Assembly: GCA_902729315.2 (NCBI GenBank) | Contig: LR746269.1 | Coordinates: 5,859,501-5,923,500 of the forward strand | DNA: 64,000 nt | Source: Spirodela intermedia | Lineage: Eukaryota; Streptophyta; Magnoliopsida; Alismatales; Araceae | Direction of reading: 5' to 3' | Part shown: in pieces, positions 1 through 12,410 of the stretch | How positions within the stretch are numbered: the stretch's first letter is position 1 | Layout of the letters: every line of letters begins with the position of its first letter | Notes under the pieces: generated by a model | The model's input: only the letters and a program-made list of their open reading frames with translations | Database searches by the model: none | Told to the model about the DNA's origin: nothing | Position numbers and translations under genes: made by a program

Positions 1-49
<49 letters not shown>
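1..49. repeat. (CT)n microsatellite at window edge
   Basis: Nearly pure CT dinucleotide array with one TT interruption. It lies upstream of the zinc-finger gene and is probably part of its promoter or 5' leader. The following bases to about 263 are CT-rich with no recognisable element. Confidence 0.9.
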
Positions 50-263
50 GCCCCCCCATGTAATATCTCCCTATCTCTATCTCAATCTCTTCGTTTTATG
101 TAATAATGTCTTTATCTTGGAAAGAGACCCTCCCCACCATCTGCATCCTTCAATCCCACAACCACCGAAACCTCCAGCGCCGAAGAGAAACCTTCAAAAT
201 CTACTTCTTCCCCCTACCAATGCCTTCCGTTCTCATCTGATCTCCACGTCTATGCAGAGAACA

Positions 264-1094
264 ATGGAGCAAAGCAGATACTTGATGTGGACGAGAAGAA
301 AACTCAGCGGGAGCCCTCATGTCCGGGGCCTCCTCGACCCCGCCGCCAGCCCCTACAACTACTCGTGGGAGGAGCGAGCCTTTGCAGAAGACTCAGCCGG
401 TCGCTTCGGCGGCTGCGTGTGGCCTCCGAGATCTTACTCTTGCAGCTTCTGCAGAAGGGAATTCCGATCGGCACAAGCCCTAGGCGGCCACATGAACGTC
501 CACCGCAGGGATCGCGCAAGGCTAAAGCTCTCTCCCAACTCCCAAAGCGAGGGCAGCCATCATCTCCAACCCCAGCAGCAGCATCACAACCGTCCGAATC
601 CATGTGCTCCTCTCGCTGATCAGCCGCAGCCTGATGGCAGCCCCAGCCCAGACGCAGTTACATTTCCTCTGCCTCCTCTTAGGGTTTCAGCGGCTTCTAC
701 GCAGAGGAATTACATCGAACACACCTTCGTCTCTCCTTCCCACCGCTCTTCATTTTCCTTGCTCAAGGAAAACCAGATGGGATCCTTTTTCTCCATACCT
801 CCATCGTATCCGGACCACTTTTCCCTCAGGATTGCGGGTGCATCCGAAATAAAGCTGGGGAAGGGAGATTTCAATCTCAGAGAGAAAGGATGTGGCGGCG
901 ATGGGGATGACGATGAGGAGAGGAGAGAGGGGACCGTCAGTAGAAAGAGGAGGAGATTTGATGAAGAAATCCCTTTTCTCACGGGATCTTTAGCTGGCGA
1001 CGGGAGCCCTCAATCTGAGGTGCTCGGGCTCGGCCCTATCCCTGTGGAGTTAGATCTCGAGCTAAGGCTTGGAGATCGCCCAAAGGTTAAGTAG
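264..1094 (+). CDS. SUPERMAN-type single C2H2 zinc-finger repressor
   Basis: Intronless gene for a 276-residue plant C2H2 transcription factor. One zinc finger at residues about 58-80 has ligands C60, C63, H76 and H80 and contains the plant-specific QALGGH core that contacts DNA. The flanking [11 protein letters not shown] and [10 protein letters not shown] segments match SUPERMAN/RABBIT EARS/ZFP10-11 closely. The C-terminal LDLELRL is an EAR repression motif that recruits TOPLESS-type corepressors, so the protein is expected to be a nuclear repressor of growth or organ-boundary genes. The frame is open upstream to 117, but that stretch starts with TTG; I chose the ATG at 264 because MEQSRYL followed by a basic segment resembles the family N-terminus. 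An in-frame ATG at 252 is the alternative. Family assignment is secure; the exact orthologue (SUP, RBE, ZFP10 or ZFP11) is not. Confidence 0.93.
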   Translation: MEQSRYLMWTRRKLSGSPHVRGLLDPAASPYNYSWEERAFAEDSAGRFGGCVWPPRSYSCSFCRREFRSAQALGGHMNVHRRDRARLKLSPNSQSEGSHHLQPQQQHHNRPNPCAPLADQPQPDGSPSPDAVTFPLPPLRVSAASTQRNYIEHTFVSPSHRSSFSLLKENQMGSFFSIPPSYPDHFSLRIAGASEIKLGKGDFNLREKGCGGDGDDDEERREGTVSRKRRRFDEEIPFLTGSLAGDGSPQSEVLGLGPIPVELDLELRLGDRPKVK

Positions 1095-1984
1095 ATTCGG
1101 AAGCCTCGTGGCTCCAGTGAACATATTGGTTGTCTTTCTGTTCGTCAGTATTTCCCTTCATTTTTTGTTCTTTTTCCATTTCTTATGATATGTGGGAACA
1201 GTCTTATTCATCTCTATATAGATTCCTTCTTCTTGCCATTTTCAAATAATGAAAGCATGCACCACTCACAATGTCTACGTGAGATATCCCATCTGTTCGT
1301 GATTGCAAACCGTTGTCTGATCATTGAGTTTCCGTAGTGTTCCCCCCCATATTCCACGATGGATCGCAGAGATACCCCAAACCCTCATCTCAAGCTTCCT
1401 AATCTGAATATCTTCAAACGTATTGTCATTGGTTATTGGCATATTAAAATGGATTTGGAGAAAACAGTGCGGAGACCTTCATGTCTAATGGCTCTCTCTC
1501 TCTCTCTCTCGCTCGCTCGCTCGCTCGCTTGCCATCTGGCTACCAACCTATCTATCTATCTATGCTTCAGTATGATGCTTAAACAGCTCTTAGCTTGCGT
1601 GCAATCCAAGTGTAGGTTGATCTGTTTGACCCATTCTTCGGTTCAGACAGATCTAACGTCCTCTTTGAAGAGTTTATTTCTTCATCTCGGAGAGTGGTTT
1701 GAAGGCACAAAGGTCATCTGACAGAACAATTTACTTCCCTTCCTGATAGGGTGTGGCCTGCAGGTAATGGATAGAGTTAGAAAAGAACATGCGACGGTGT
1801 GGATTCAGAAGTCGAGGATGGCAGGGGGCGGGGATGGTAAGTCCCCTACCAGAAAGCGCAATGAATGAGGCCGCTTCACTGCTCGTCAGACTCTGGGTCC
1901 CTCGCAACGAAAGGAATGCATCAAGCACCTCGTCTCTGAAAGTTCTGAAATCACTGCTCGAACGGCAACTAAGCCAGCTGGAGC
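1095..1984. other. Intergenic: 3' region of zinc-finger gene and spacer
   Basis: No gene recognised. It holds the probable 3' UTR of the zinc-finger gene, a CT array with GCTC variants near 1496-1530 and a short ATCT tract near 1550. Open frames here are short and resemble nothing known. Confidence 0.6.
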
Positions 1985-2497
1985 AAGGGAGAGAGGTAGG
2001 TCGGGAGAGAGAGAGAGAGAGATTTGATTGATAGATGAAGAGAATGAGTGAGTTAGAGACTGAGAGACTAATAGATAGATGAAGAGAGTGAGAGTAAGAT
2101 TTGATGGATAGATGAAGAGAATGAGTGAGTTAGAACGTGAGAGACTAATAGATAGATGAAGAGAGTGAGAGTAAGATTTGATGGATAGATGAATAGAATG
2201 AGTGAGTTAGAGAGGGAGAGACAAATAGATAGATGAAGAGAGTGAGTGAGAGAGATTGAGACCAAGATTTAATGGATAGGTGAAGAGAATGCGTGAGTTA
2301 GAGAGGGAGAGAGTAATAGACTGATGAAGAGAGGAACTGAGAGAGAAAGACGTAGACAGACAGACAAAGCGAATGATAGATGGGGAGATAGGGAGAGAAA
2401 GACTAAAGGATAGATGAAGTGGGATGCAGAGAGAGATAAATGGGTGGATGGATGAAGAGGGGGAGGTACAGATTAATAGATAGGTGAAGTAGATAAA

Positions 2498-2584
<87 letters not shown>

Positions 2585-2760
2585 GTATGGATAGATGAAG
2601 AGTGAGGGAGATTACTAGATAATTGAAGTAGATGAAGAGAGAGAGATTAATGGAGAGATAAATGAAGGGAGAGAGATTAAGAGATGCATAGACTACGAGG
2701 AGTGAGAGAGACTAATATGTTGGTAGATGAAGCGAGAGAGAGAGAGAGGGGGGAAGAGAA
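1985..2760. repeat. Purine-rich GATA/GAGA minisatellite
   Basis: Degenerate tandem array built from units such as GATAGATGAAGAGA and GTGAGTTAGAGA. Longer near-identical blocks of about 65 bp recur between 2025 and 2240. The plus strand is almost entirely purine plus T, with very little C. It carries no credible coding sequence and contains the TG/AG array listed separately. Confidence 0.85.
2501..2581. repeat. Compound (TG)n(AG)n microsatellite
   Basis: About 19 TG repeats run directly into about 21 AG repeats, inside the larger purine-rich minisatellite. Alternating TG can adopt Z-DNA and the AG tract can form triplex (general knowledge). Confidence 0.95.
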
Positions 2761-3039
2761 AGACGGTTTAGGATTCAAGGTGGAAACCAACTGAATGGTT
2801 CTTGCCGAGCTGACTGACTGACAGCATCCTGCAGTAGAACCAAACCACATGGTATCTTAGTGTAGAGGGTAAGCTCCTGGGAACATCAATACATATATTC
2901 CCCCTTTCCGTGATGTCATTGCACTGTCCATCTGCCAGCACCGTCCTTTTTTTCCCATTCCAATTCAAATCCCAAGGAGCCACCCAATTATAGCATTCAA
3001 CCTATTATAGTTATCCCCTTCGGAACACAACAAAAGGGA

Positions 3040-3425
3040 GAGCTGAAGGCCAAAACCCTAGCCCTAAAACTGGCCACAATCCGCAGACTTCATGAAGGAG
3101 TCTCAGAGCTCGTATCCCCATGACCGACAGGAGACATGGAGATCCCTCTTATTCTTGGAATAAGGCCACCCATACGTCAAAGCCCTAACCCTAAAATTAC
3201 CGAACTCCACACCTTCCGCAGAGACATTTCAGGGCTTGAGACGAAACAGAATAGGAGACGTGGGGACAGTACATTCTCCTGTGGACAAAGTCATTCATAA
3301 GCCAAAGCCCTAACCCTAAATTCTGACTTTCACGGGAAAGTTTCAGAGCTCCAACACATGTCGGACGAGAGGGTGGAACGGAGATGATCCCTTCTTCTGC
3401 GGATGAAGCGGTCGATATGTCCGAG
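3040..3425. repeat. Three-copy ~126-bp tandem repeat with CCCTAAA motifs
   Basis: Three diverged direct copies, anchored by CCCTAAA heptamers at about 3062, 3189 and 3314 (spacings 127 and 125 bp). Each copy has the heptamer pair, then a CGCAGAC/CACGGG segment, a TTCAGAGCT-like word, a GGAGAC-TGGAGA-like word and a TTCTT-rich stretch before the next copy. No open frame is conserved between copies. Confidence 0.75.
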
Positions 3426-4628
3426 TAGGAGATTCTGATGAGCCAGCGTCATTGACTGTAAGGGTTGTCAGGAGAATTTAAGAGGCAGAAGCTCCCTGTG
3501 GTATCGGTTGGCTTTCCCTTTCAGAGGCGAAAGACGGTTGCTACATCGGTGTAAACTTTGTGCATCAGAGAAGCGAGTGGTAGAGCGGTCCTGAGACATG
3601 CATAGGTTCTTCTGGGGAGCTCCACATGGTCCACGCCTGCGTGAAGAGGGTTCTTTAATGGCGCATCAACCATGGACGGTTGTCCTGTGTCGAGGTTTTT
3701 GCTCTGGGCTCTTTGTTTTGAGGCCTGTTCTTGCCCAGAGACGTTGATATACAGCTGTAGAGGAGGAGAGAGAGAGAGCTTCGGGGAGGCGGGTAGTGAC
3801 ATGAGAGGGGACAAAAGGGACCACATGGGTTTTGGGGGAACGGAGGGAGAGCAAGAGTGAATGAGTGAGTGAGTGAGTAAGAGAGAGAGAGAGAGAGAGA
3901 GAGGGACAGAGAGCTCGTTTATAGAATTGTGCCGGGGGGAATGAAGGGGTTATTCTTGGGGAAGTTGGCTTTAGTTTTAACGTTGGGTAGGACAGTAAGA
4001 GCTTTGGGGATGCTGCCGCTGCAGAGACTAATTCATATCAGACATGCTCCGTGGGGTTTTCAGTTTTTTAACAGGCTCGGAATATGAATGTGCTGTTGAT
4101 GCCTCGATTAAACCATCGCTTATTTCCGCTGTCATGTTCTGACATAAAACTGTAGTGCTTTATCTTAACGCTTTCAATAGCAAGGCTCTCTCTCTATCTC
4201 ACACACACACACACAGACACACACACTCACTCACTCACTCACTCAGATGGCACGTACACGAAAACATACGCGTGGGCCATCTGAGTGGATACGAAGCCAG
4301 TCGCACCGCAAGCGAGTCAGTCGCATCGGATGCGAAGCCATGCATGCTTGCCCAAATCTCTCCCCGCCTCCTTGCTTCTCTGGCAAGCACGCACGCGTAG
4401 GGACTACCACAGCAAGGCGGAGGCACGGCCGTGCTCCCTCGGTATCCTCCATTGAGACGAGCGTGTCCCACGTGACAATTCGACAAGGAATCCCATCATT
4501 CCGACAACATTAACACGTAAATTACCGAGAATCTTATCTCAAGCAGACATGAAAGAGAGTATATAGAAACATCAACCCTCTCATGTATTTGTGTAACCAA
4601 ACCACGGCGGCTTCACGTGATGCAGTCA

Positions 4629-4666
<38 letters not shown>

Positions 4667-4671
4667 AGACC
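3426..4671. other. Intergenic with GA, AC and CT microsatellites
   Basis: No gene recognised. A GA array lies at about 3870-3902, a CT-AC-ACTC compound array at 4186-4246 and a (CT)n at 4630-4663, immediately downstream of the thylakoid lumenal protein stop codon. Confidence 0.6.
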
Positions 4672-7600
4672 TTATCTGCAGAGCAGTGTGTCCTTCGTTG
4701 CATTCCCAGTGATAGTGTTCACCCTGACAAAGCGCATTTCATGAAAATGGACCTTGGGGGATATTATGTGTACGTATATAAGTAGCCAGCATATAAATAC
4801 ATCTACATATGCTAGGAGAGACTCACCCATCGGCCATCTTGCACAGGTATTCCCGTTGGTCTTCTCTCAGAGGCACGTCGGTGAAATCTGATTAAAAAGA
4901 AGTAACGTCAATTCTCCGCATGAAGCTGAGACTGTGGCCGGGCAAGGCTTCACTGTAAAATCCAGCAGCAGCAGGCATGCTTATCGAGAGAGAGAGAGAG
5001 AGAGAGAGGATGGGTTGCCATGTGGGCAAACCTAGGATTGCCATTTGCAAAAATCAAATGGGTTTCGGGGTTTGGAGCTACATACTGAATCCCCATGTCT
5101 GGCTTGTATGGAGACTGGACCAGGCCAAATTTCTTTTGCTAAATTCTGAAGTTCAAGTATAGAAAAAATCAGGTTGGCCCAGGTCCTGGGCACGAGCCTG
5201 GATTGCGAGTTAGAGGTTGCGTCTTAATCTATGACAGGCAGTCACGTAGTTTTTTTCAACCTGGAGAGATTTTGATGCACTGGATTCAAGTCTAGAGCAT
5301 TAAAGCTTGAAAGTATGTTGATTCCATGATTTCATGCACAGAGCAACAACTCAGTTGACTATGTAAATTACGAAAAAAAAGGTCCTTATCAATATTGAAA
5401 CATAACTCCGGAGCAGATTTGCAGCGAGGGCAAAAAAACACGAATGAAAGCAGATATATCTTTAAAAATAGATAATTTTAAATTTCTAAAAATAGAGATT
5501 TTGAATCAACTCTAGACAGACAACAGCAGATGCTGATTTAAAGAAACGGTAATTCTTGATGAAAATTTAGAGACAGGGTGTGAAGATTTTATAAGTGTCC
5601 GTCAGTAAGACCCTTTTACCATGGATGCTCTTACCTGCTCCTGTAATGTTTGATCCCCTGAACGATGTATTACCCGTGGTAAGTGCACCCTCGAGATTCG
5701 CATTACTCAGATTTGCCTACAGAGGTGAGGGGAAATATTGCATTAAAACGTTTGAAGTCCAGTAATAAATGTGGACACTTTATCTAAGAGTAGACTGTTA
5801 TTTATTACCCAGGAACAAGAGAGAATAGCAGAAAATTGCCACTGATTTTCGTTGGATTGTGGGAAATATTTTTATTTAATTGTATTATATCACCATAATT
5901 TGATACCCTGGTTACCATCCATTATTAATTTCACCAAAGATAATATGATTCCAACAGATTTAGGCTTTAGAACTTCTGAGGACTCTAGGCTGATGATCCA
6001 TCTAGAAAATGGAAGCATATTTAAAAAGAATGTCAAGAGATGGATAAGCTTTCGTGTGATAGCAAGCTCCTTCCAGGTGGTTGGCTTGTTTGAGCGCTTG
6101 AGGGATCGTACCAAATGATATCTAAAAAATATTATCAGAACTCAAAAAGTGCACCATAGAAGTGGGCATTAAACTAAGTTGAATTATCTAAGTGATTCGT
6201 ATCCATATCGAGATCATTCTAGCATTAAAGCACATGGATGTGGCCTCCAATCAAACCTTCATTCCTTCTCCTTGCTTTCATATCATTCTTCACACTAGTA
6301 AACCTTTTTTAGCTACATCCACGATTCCAAGGTATGTAGATGATATTAATTTACGAAATATCTTAAAACGTCGTTTTACCATAATCATAGAAAAATGAAA
6401 TTGATGTGAGATTGTTCTAAGAAATTGTCGTACCCCCATCCCAGATGCTTGGCAAGAATTCCTCGCATCTGAAGAAAACGACCATTCAGGAATGAAAGTA
6501 TATCATTTCATGAAAGAGGCCTATATATTTTTGTCTCTAAGTCCAACAGCTCGCCATATAGTCCCGATAGAACATATTACACAAGTACCAAACCAGAGCT
6601 TCAGCTACAGGGAGATGAGTGAAGTGGTAAGTTCCTACCTATAATTCAAACACAATCTTCCTCATAAACTAAAATTAAAATGATAATGTTTCGCCATCAG
6701 GGTGACCTTAATCTACGGAATCAATGCGAAAGCTAGCAAAAGGAAGTGCCCTGAGCATCGTCTTAACGAAACAGCTTTGTAGAAAAGAACAGTTTAATGC
6801 GATTTTTCAGCTCTGTACGACGAATCGGTGTTGAATCATTTCGCCCACTTCCCAGAATGCGTTTTTCTCTAATTGGAAAGGTAAAGAATTTACAACCTCT
6901 TAAGGTGTTCACTATTGATGCAAAACTGCATTTCAGTGACTAGAAAGTGTCATAAGTATGGGTTGAAGCATAGATGTGCTTGAACTGAAGATTAACATTT
7001 GCCTGATGGTAGTTCTGTCAGGTAAGCTTCAGCATTTTATCAAGAATCCGATGGCTGTGTATCGAAAATCAACCAAAATAGGCATTTATTTCTTTTTTAA
7101 AAAGTTAGTCATAGGTATACCACTATGATACTGAAGTACCTTTGTCACATTTGCAAGGGAAAAATCAGCGCCTCTGAGATCAGAATCTGAGAGATCAGCA
7201 CCTGTAATTTGAAAAAAGCTTATAAAAGTCACACACTGTTCAATTTTTCAAAAATCGACGAGTATGTGTGTATTAAAGAGCCACAGAATGTAATTATTCA
7301 TCCATATTCTTGGCTATCGTGAATAAGACAAGGCAATTCTCAAAGCTAACGGTAGTTTTTTCCTCAATTCATCATCCGAAAATTAAGCATTCACAAAATG
7401 GGTGGTTGCCCATGGACCAACACAGAGGGAGTATATGTATGTGTGTATAAGTATATATATATATAAATTCAGTGAGAATTCTGCAGAGAGCTCGCCACAC
7501 GAAATTCAAGAGATAAGTAGCACTGAAGAAACACCCTTCCATGGACAGGCCAGATAATGTAGTGAAGAATGAACCTGGGAGTCTTCAACCGCACTGGCTC

Positions 7601-8546
7601 TCTCAACTATGAGAAAGGAGCCAGTTGGATCGCTCGGGGGATGTCCGCTATGTGCGGCATGAGGAGAAACTATGGGATCGAATTCAGGAACCAGAGACGG
7701 GTCGACAAGCAAAGAGGTATTTGAAGGACCAGATACGATTAACATATAGGGATAAGAAATCAACCAGTCAAGTCTGCATCGAAGAAACTCGCCCCGATCA
7801 ACGTTGCGCCCTTGAAGGTGGCCTGCCGCAGGATGGACTGCAAAGAAATTCGGATATTGGAGGAAAAGAATTAACTAAAAACAAAAAAATTATGCCAGGA
7901 ACACTTATTTTTATTTATTTCGCACTCGTGTAATTACCGTCTTAAAATCTTGCTTCGTTAGGTTCTTCCCACTGAAATCCTTACCCGTCAGGTCCTGTCC
8001 CCTAGTCACCTCTTGCCCGTAGGGGCCTCCTCCCTTCAGACGCACAAACACATCAGATGTTACCCGGTGCTTGATCCAATTGGTAAAACCACAAAGTTGG
8101 ATTAGAAAAAGAAGCGCAGAAAAAATGGGGCAAACGTACCCTAAATGCCAATGACGGATCGACAAAGAGGAGAGACGCTGAGAGCACAGCGATGGCGCCC
8201 ACTTTCGTGAAGTTTTCTCCCAGCAGAAGAGGGGGAGGGGGAGGATAGGGGACGCCGGGAGCTTTCGCAATCTTCTGGCAGCCCTGTCGCCTGGGATAGA
8301 CGGAGGTGCATAATGAATTCAAGCCCAGCGTCCTCTTTTAAGCCAACTATAATAGAGGCGTCGGAAGAACAAGATATAATTATTGCACAGAGAAGAGACT
8401 GGGGGAAGAGGGGAGGAGGGTGGATTGGGGTACCCGGTTCCGAGGGCCACGACAATGCGCTGAAGCCGGGCGGCGGCGGAGTATGGCGGAGACTCCGCCC
8501 TCCGGGAGAAACTGGAGCTGAAGGGAGCAACTTTGACGGTGGCCAT
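4672..8546 (-). CDS. Thylakoid lumenal 15 kDa pentapeptide-repeat protein
   Basis: Eight exons (8546-8434, 8290-8140, 8033-7938, 7837-7765, 7201-7140, 5716-5635, 4887-4827, 4723-4672) total 690 nt and encode 229 residues, close to Arabidopsis At2g44920. All junctions are GT-AG and every split codon closes. The N-terminus is a plastid transit region followed by a hydrophobic lumen-targeting segment (AIAVLSASLLFVDPSLAF), after which the mature protein starts near GGGPYGQEVTRGQDL. The body is a run of A(D/N)LxG pentapeptides (DLTGKDFSG, ADLSDSDLRGADF, ANLSNANLEGA) expected to fold as a right-handed quadrilateral beta-helix, followed by a C-terminal cap with two cysteines (YLCK, LLCR). The family is found in the thylakoid lumen; its biochemical role is not well defined. 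The ~1.4-kb fifth intron (5717-7139) and the ~750-nt sixth are AT-rich. Confidence 0.93.
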
Positions 8547-9646
8547 TGTGCCGTTGGCCGGAGCCCGCGCGGTATAAGACTCCGACAGTCTGCGTAGATG
8601 GAGAATGCGATAAGAGCTAGCTGAGTTGGCATCATCTTCTCGGATGGAGCCGGACATGACACGTGCGCTTGTAAGTATCCAACGGGGCCGTCCGCGTGGA
8701 CGAATCACGCGACACTCCTCCAGCGTGTCCGAAACTCGTTTCTGGAAAATAAAATTTATACGCTGATTTTTAAAAAAATGGGAAATGTACATTTGTGGGC
8801 CAGGCCAGCCCCCGATGTACATACATCTAATGGGCCCCCCGACAACTGGGAGTGTGGCGTTCGTTCATTCTGGGCCTGGTGATGATCCAAGGGCGAGCCA
8901 CGACGCCACGAAGAATACGGCTCGTTTCAGCGGAAAAGTCAACGATTCGTCGTTGAAATGTCAACGCGATGGCCCCTAGGCGTACTCGGTGGGATCCACA
9001 TGCAGGTCACTGGACACAGTCGTTGACCGAAAAATGGCGGTTCGTTTGTCTCACCCTGACTGTCCGCGAAGGAACGAGGAGCTTCCTTCCAAGTTACGAC
9101 CCTTTGCGTAGCTGGGTCGGACCCGCTCGTCGCTTCTCCCCGCAGGGGTTGCAGAGGCAGCTTTATCTTTCTCTTCCCCTCATTTTCCTCAGACTCCACG
9201 ACGAGCGTTGTCATTTTCTTTCGCAATGGACGATCGTGACACCTGTGGCGAAGCAGCCTGCCCCGAGTCCGGGGCCCAGTGCGGGTCACTGTCCATTATC
9301 GGGGAGAGGATCATCCATGTCCGCCGCTTGAGGTTTCAGGCTTTGACTTTTCAGCCGCATTGGTCACCCACGAGTCGTCGTCATCGTTGTGTGGTGTGGA
9401 ACGAGGATCGACTGGGCTCCCATGGTCGTTGATGTTCCGCCGCTCTCACACGTGCCGATCGTCATCCTTTGTGAATGATATAATAATTCCAAATATCTTT
9501 ACGCATAATATGCTTAATTGCTTATCATAAGAGAGTCTGAGATCGTGAATTGTTGCCGAGGAACACACAGTCTCGTCAATGGAAGCAGAAGAAGACCCCG
9601 AGGGGGGGGAAGAGGTGGTTCCGGCGGCGGCGCGTTGACTCACCGC
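8547..9646. promoter_or_regulatory. Spacer: promoter of lumenal protein, 3' flank of PTAC16
   Basis: It separates two minus-strand genes, so its left part should hold the lumenal-protein promoter. Site II-like elements (TGGGCC/GGGCCC, bound by TCP factors) lie at about 8795-8840, flanked by two TGTACAT words. No gene was found; the short open frames of about 80-120 codons on both strands have no family features. Confidence 0.5.
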
Positions 9647-11722
9647 TCAGTCGTCGTCTACGTAGATGGTTTCCTGTCGGAAGAGGCCACCGAAGACCTT
9701 CTTGACCTCTGGCTTCTGCGTCGTCGGGCTGGGTCTGGCTCTTGGTGGCGCCGGCTTCGGGGTGGGCTTCGGCGGAGGGCTCCTGACGACGGCCTTCAGC
9801 GGCGGCAAGGCCCGGGCCTTGGCCTGGCCCCGCACGGTGGCGACCTGGGTCTTGGGGATCTCCTCGGATCTCTGGGCAATGGCCGTCGCGAACTGTGAGC
9901 CCAGTTTATCCCAGGAGAAGTCCCCACTGATACCCTTCGCCTTGGCAAGGATGCTCTCCATGGACGCCCCCGCCTCCAGTGCCTTCTTCCGGGCCTCGTC
10001 CGCCAGGTTCGCCGCCTGGGCTTCCTGCTCCGACAGTTTCTTCATCTCCTCCTCGAGCTTCTTCGCCATATCTGCCGCCTCGCGAGCTTTCTCCGAGGCT
10101 ATCAGCGCCTCCTCCTCTGCCTTCGCCTTCGCCACTGCTTCCTTGTACGCCTTCCGCCTCCCGTCCTCCGGGATGGCGCTGCCAAACGCGAAGCTCTCAT
10201 CGTGATTCTCTACGGCACTGGGGAACGAAGAGACCCCATTTTCTGCAGGACGGGGGGGACTCACCTGAAAAGCTCGTTGATGGGCCTCGAGGGAGCCGTC
10301 GACCTCGCAGAGACCTCCACCACCTGAGAACAGCCAGAGCGAGGAGGGATCAATTTCCAACGAGCTTCCGGACGGAGTCAAGCTGCAGCTTCTATTCACA
10401 AGCCACGTGGAGGACGTAAAGCGTTGACCTTGTTCTCCGCAACGGAGACGTTGCTCATTACGTCAGCGACGAGAGACGCGATCTGCGACTTGGGGACCTG
10501 TCGAGGAGGAAGACAGACCCAAGTCAGAAAAGCCTGGAAACGGGAGGAATGAATTCCTCCTCACTATGGAAGGCTAACACGGAAGACCTCCCGGAATGAA
10601 TTCCCCCTCATTACTTTCGTTCCGTACTTTGTAGTCGCCGGCGGTGCCCGCCCCGGCAGCGGCTCCGGTCCCTTCCCCAGCCACCACCAGACCGCGGGGC
10701 TCGACCTGCTCCGCCGCGATGTCGTCGGCCAAGCTCGCCTTGACGAGCGTGTAGCTGACCTCCGTCTCCTTCGCGACCTTCTCCAGGAACTGTCCCACGG
10801 TCAGCGACGGCTTCGCCGGGGAGAAAATGTTGCTGAAGAAGGAGGTGATCCCATCGAGCACGTTGTTGGTGGACGGCTCCGGCGACCCCGCGGCGGCGTC
10901 GTAGATGACCACGACGTGCCCCACTCCCGCTAGCTGCGCCGCCTGCACTACCCGGAAGGCATCGTCGGTGGTGACCGCCGCCGACGGCCCGTCCTCCCCG
11001 CGGCCGACGGTGACCACCACCTTCGTGGCGTTCCCGATGGCGCGCGCAATCGACTCGGCGTCCCCAAACCCCGACTCCACGGCGTTCAGCCGCTTCGACT
11101 CCTCCGGCGTGATGATCTTGACAAATAAAGAAACGCGCCCAGTGGGCCATATTCACCACTCGTAGATACTGTAAATTACCGGGTAGCGCGAGCGGGGCCC
11201 GGCAGGGGAGGCACTCACTTTGTACTGCGCGGCGATCCGAGCGAGCTCCTGTGCCGCCGCTAGGTCGGGAACTCCGGCGCGGACGGAGAAGCCCCGTCGC
11301 AGCAAAGTCCGCGTGATGCGGACTCCGGCCTGCCCGGAGGCGCCGGCGACGAAGACGGTGAGGGGGTCCTTGCGCCGCCGGTTGCTGAATATCAGCGCCG
11401 TAGAGGGGCTCGAGCTGCTGCCATTCCCCGCCGCCGGCACGAGCGACCTGGCGTCCTCCCCCAGCTTGCTGAAGTCGATGTCCAGGAAGAACGGATTCTT
11501 CTTCGGCGCTCCCTCCGCCTCCGCCCCTTCGTCTTCCTCTCCCTGCGGCCGCCCCCTCCCCCCAATTCGGAAAGAGGGGAACGCCGGTGGGCCATTCCCG
11601 CCACCGAGCTTCGCGAACACGGTGGCAGCGGTGGCCGAGCGGGCGGAGGATCTGAAGTGGGACTTGGCATGCGGCTGCGCGGCGGCCAGCCGGAAGGAAC
11701 TGGAGGAGAGCGCCGGCGCCAT
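9647..11722 (-). CDS. PTAC16: Plastid transcriptionally active chromosome protein 16
   Basis: Five exons (11722-11219, 11116-10628, 10497-10429, 10323-10265, 10178-9647) total 1653 nt and encode 550 residues. After a Ser/Ala/Arg-rich transit peptide, residues about 120-330 form an atypical NAD(P)-binding Rossmann domain with GASGQAG at 127-133. A VVEVS linker leads to the family IPEDGRRK motif, then a long Ala/Glu/Lys coiled coil, the block KLGSQFATAI, a Pro/Lys-rich stretch and the conserved tail GGLFRQETIYVDDD. This is the architecture of Arabidopsis PTAC16 (At3g46780), an abundant nucleoid- and thylakoid-associated protein that is phosphorylated by STN7 and thought to tether nucleoids to membranes. 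Alignment with that family fixed each splice site. The gene is divergent from TFIIA-L, with 688 bp between the start codons. Confidence 0.95.
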
Positions 11723-12410
11723 GAGAGGGTAAGCGGAACACCCACACTCCACCACCCCTTCCGGACGGAGGTTGAAGGAGACGGTGGTCGCGGCAGCCGT
11801 TGCCCCCACCGTCCTCGAAGCCGCCAATCTGGATTGAGAAGAAGCGTGGCGCCCTATGGATGGATGACAGGTGTGTTCGTTTATCCGCTGCCGGAATTTC
11901 CCAGGCCACACGTTTCTCGCCTGTCCGTATTGGAGCATAAAATGGGCCGGAGCACTACTAGATTTAGGGCCCAGTGGGCCAGAAGGAGGGGGGAGGAGGA
12001 TCCAAACCAAGTAAGATGTTCCTATGCACACGTGTGTACGAGCCGTCCACCTGTGCGCATACGTGGAGGAGAACGTGGCACATCGGGCCCGTAGAAGACG
12101 AAGTCGACGGATAGAAGGAAGCGGGTAAGGCGAAGAGCGTCCTGACACGTGGACCCATGCGGATGCAAACCTATTTATGTTCTCCTCTTATTAATTCCCC
12201 TCTCGTCCGTCCAACTCCTTTTCCGTTGCCCCCTTCTCTCTCTCTCTCTGAGCCCCTCTGCGCGCTACCACTGCGCTCGTCCATCTCGTCCTGCTGTTCT
12301 GTGACCTTGGCAGTCGTGATCAGACGCAGGGCGGGTAAAGCCTTCGCCGTTCGTAGGGAAACCCTCAGGTGTGAGAAACAAGGTCTGATCTAGCGGGGGG
12401 AGTGGGGAGG
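11723..12410. promoter_or_regulatory. Shared divergent promoter PTAC16 / TFIIA-L
   Basis: Both genes read outward from this 688-bp interval, which also holds their 5' leaders. Site II-type words (TGGGCC, GGGCCC) cluster at about 11944-11981, with GGGCCC again near 12086. A TATTTAT box-like stretch at about 12172 and a CT-rich leader near 12235-12250 precede TFIIA-L. Site II elements typically drive housekeeping and organelle-protein genes; their role here is inferred. Confidence 0.55.

Noticed and set aside
117-263. N-terminal extension of the zinc-finger frame
   Set aside because: It starts at TTG, lies in CT-rich leader-like sequence and has no family similarity; ATG at 264 fits the family.
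2025-2300. Regular repeats resembling a CRISPR array
   Set aside because: The repeats are degenerate purine-rich minisatellite units without distinct unique spacers, in a plant nuclear genome.
10611-11909. 432-codon minus-strand open frame across PTAC16
   Set aside because: Out of frame with PTAC16 and crosses its spliced intron; Arg/Gly-rich product with no domain. High GC content removes stop codons by chance.
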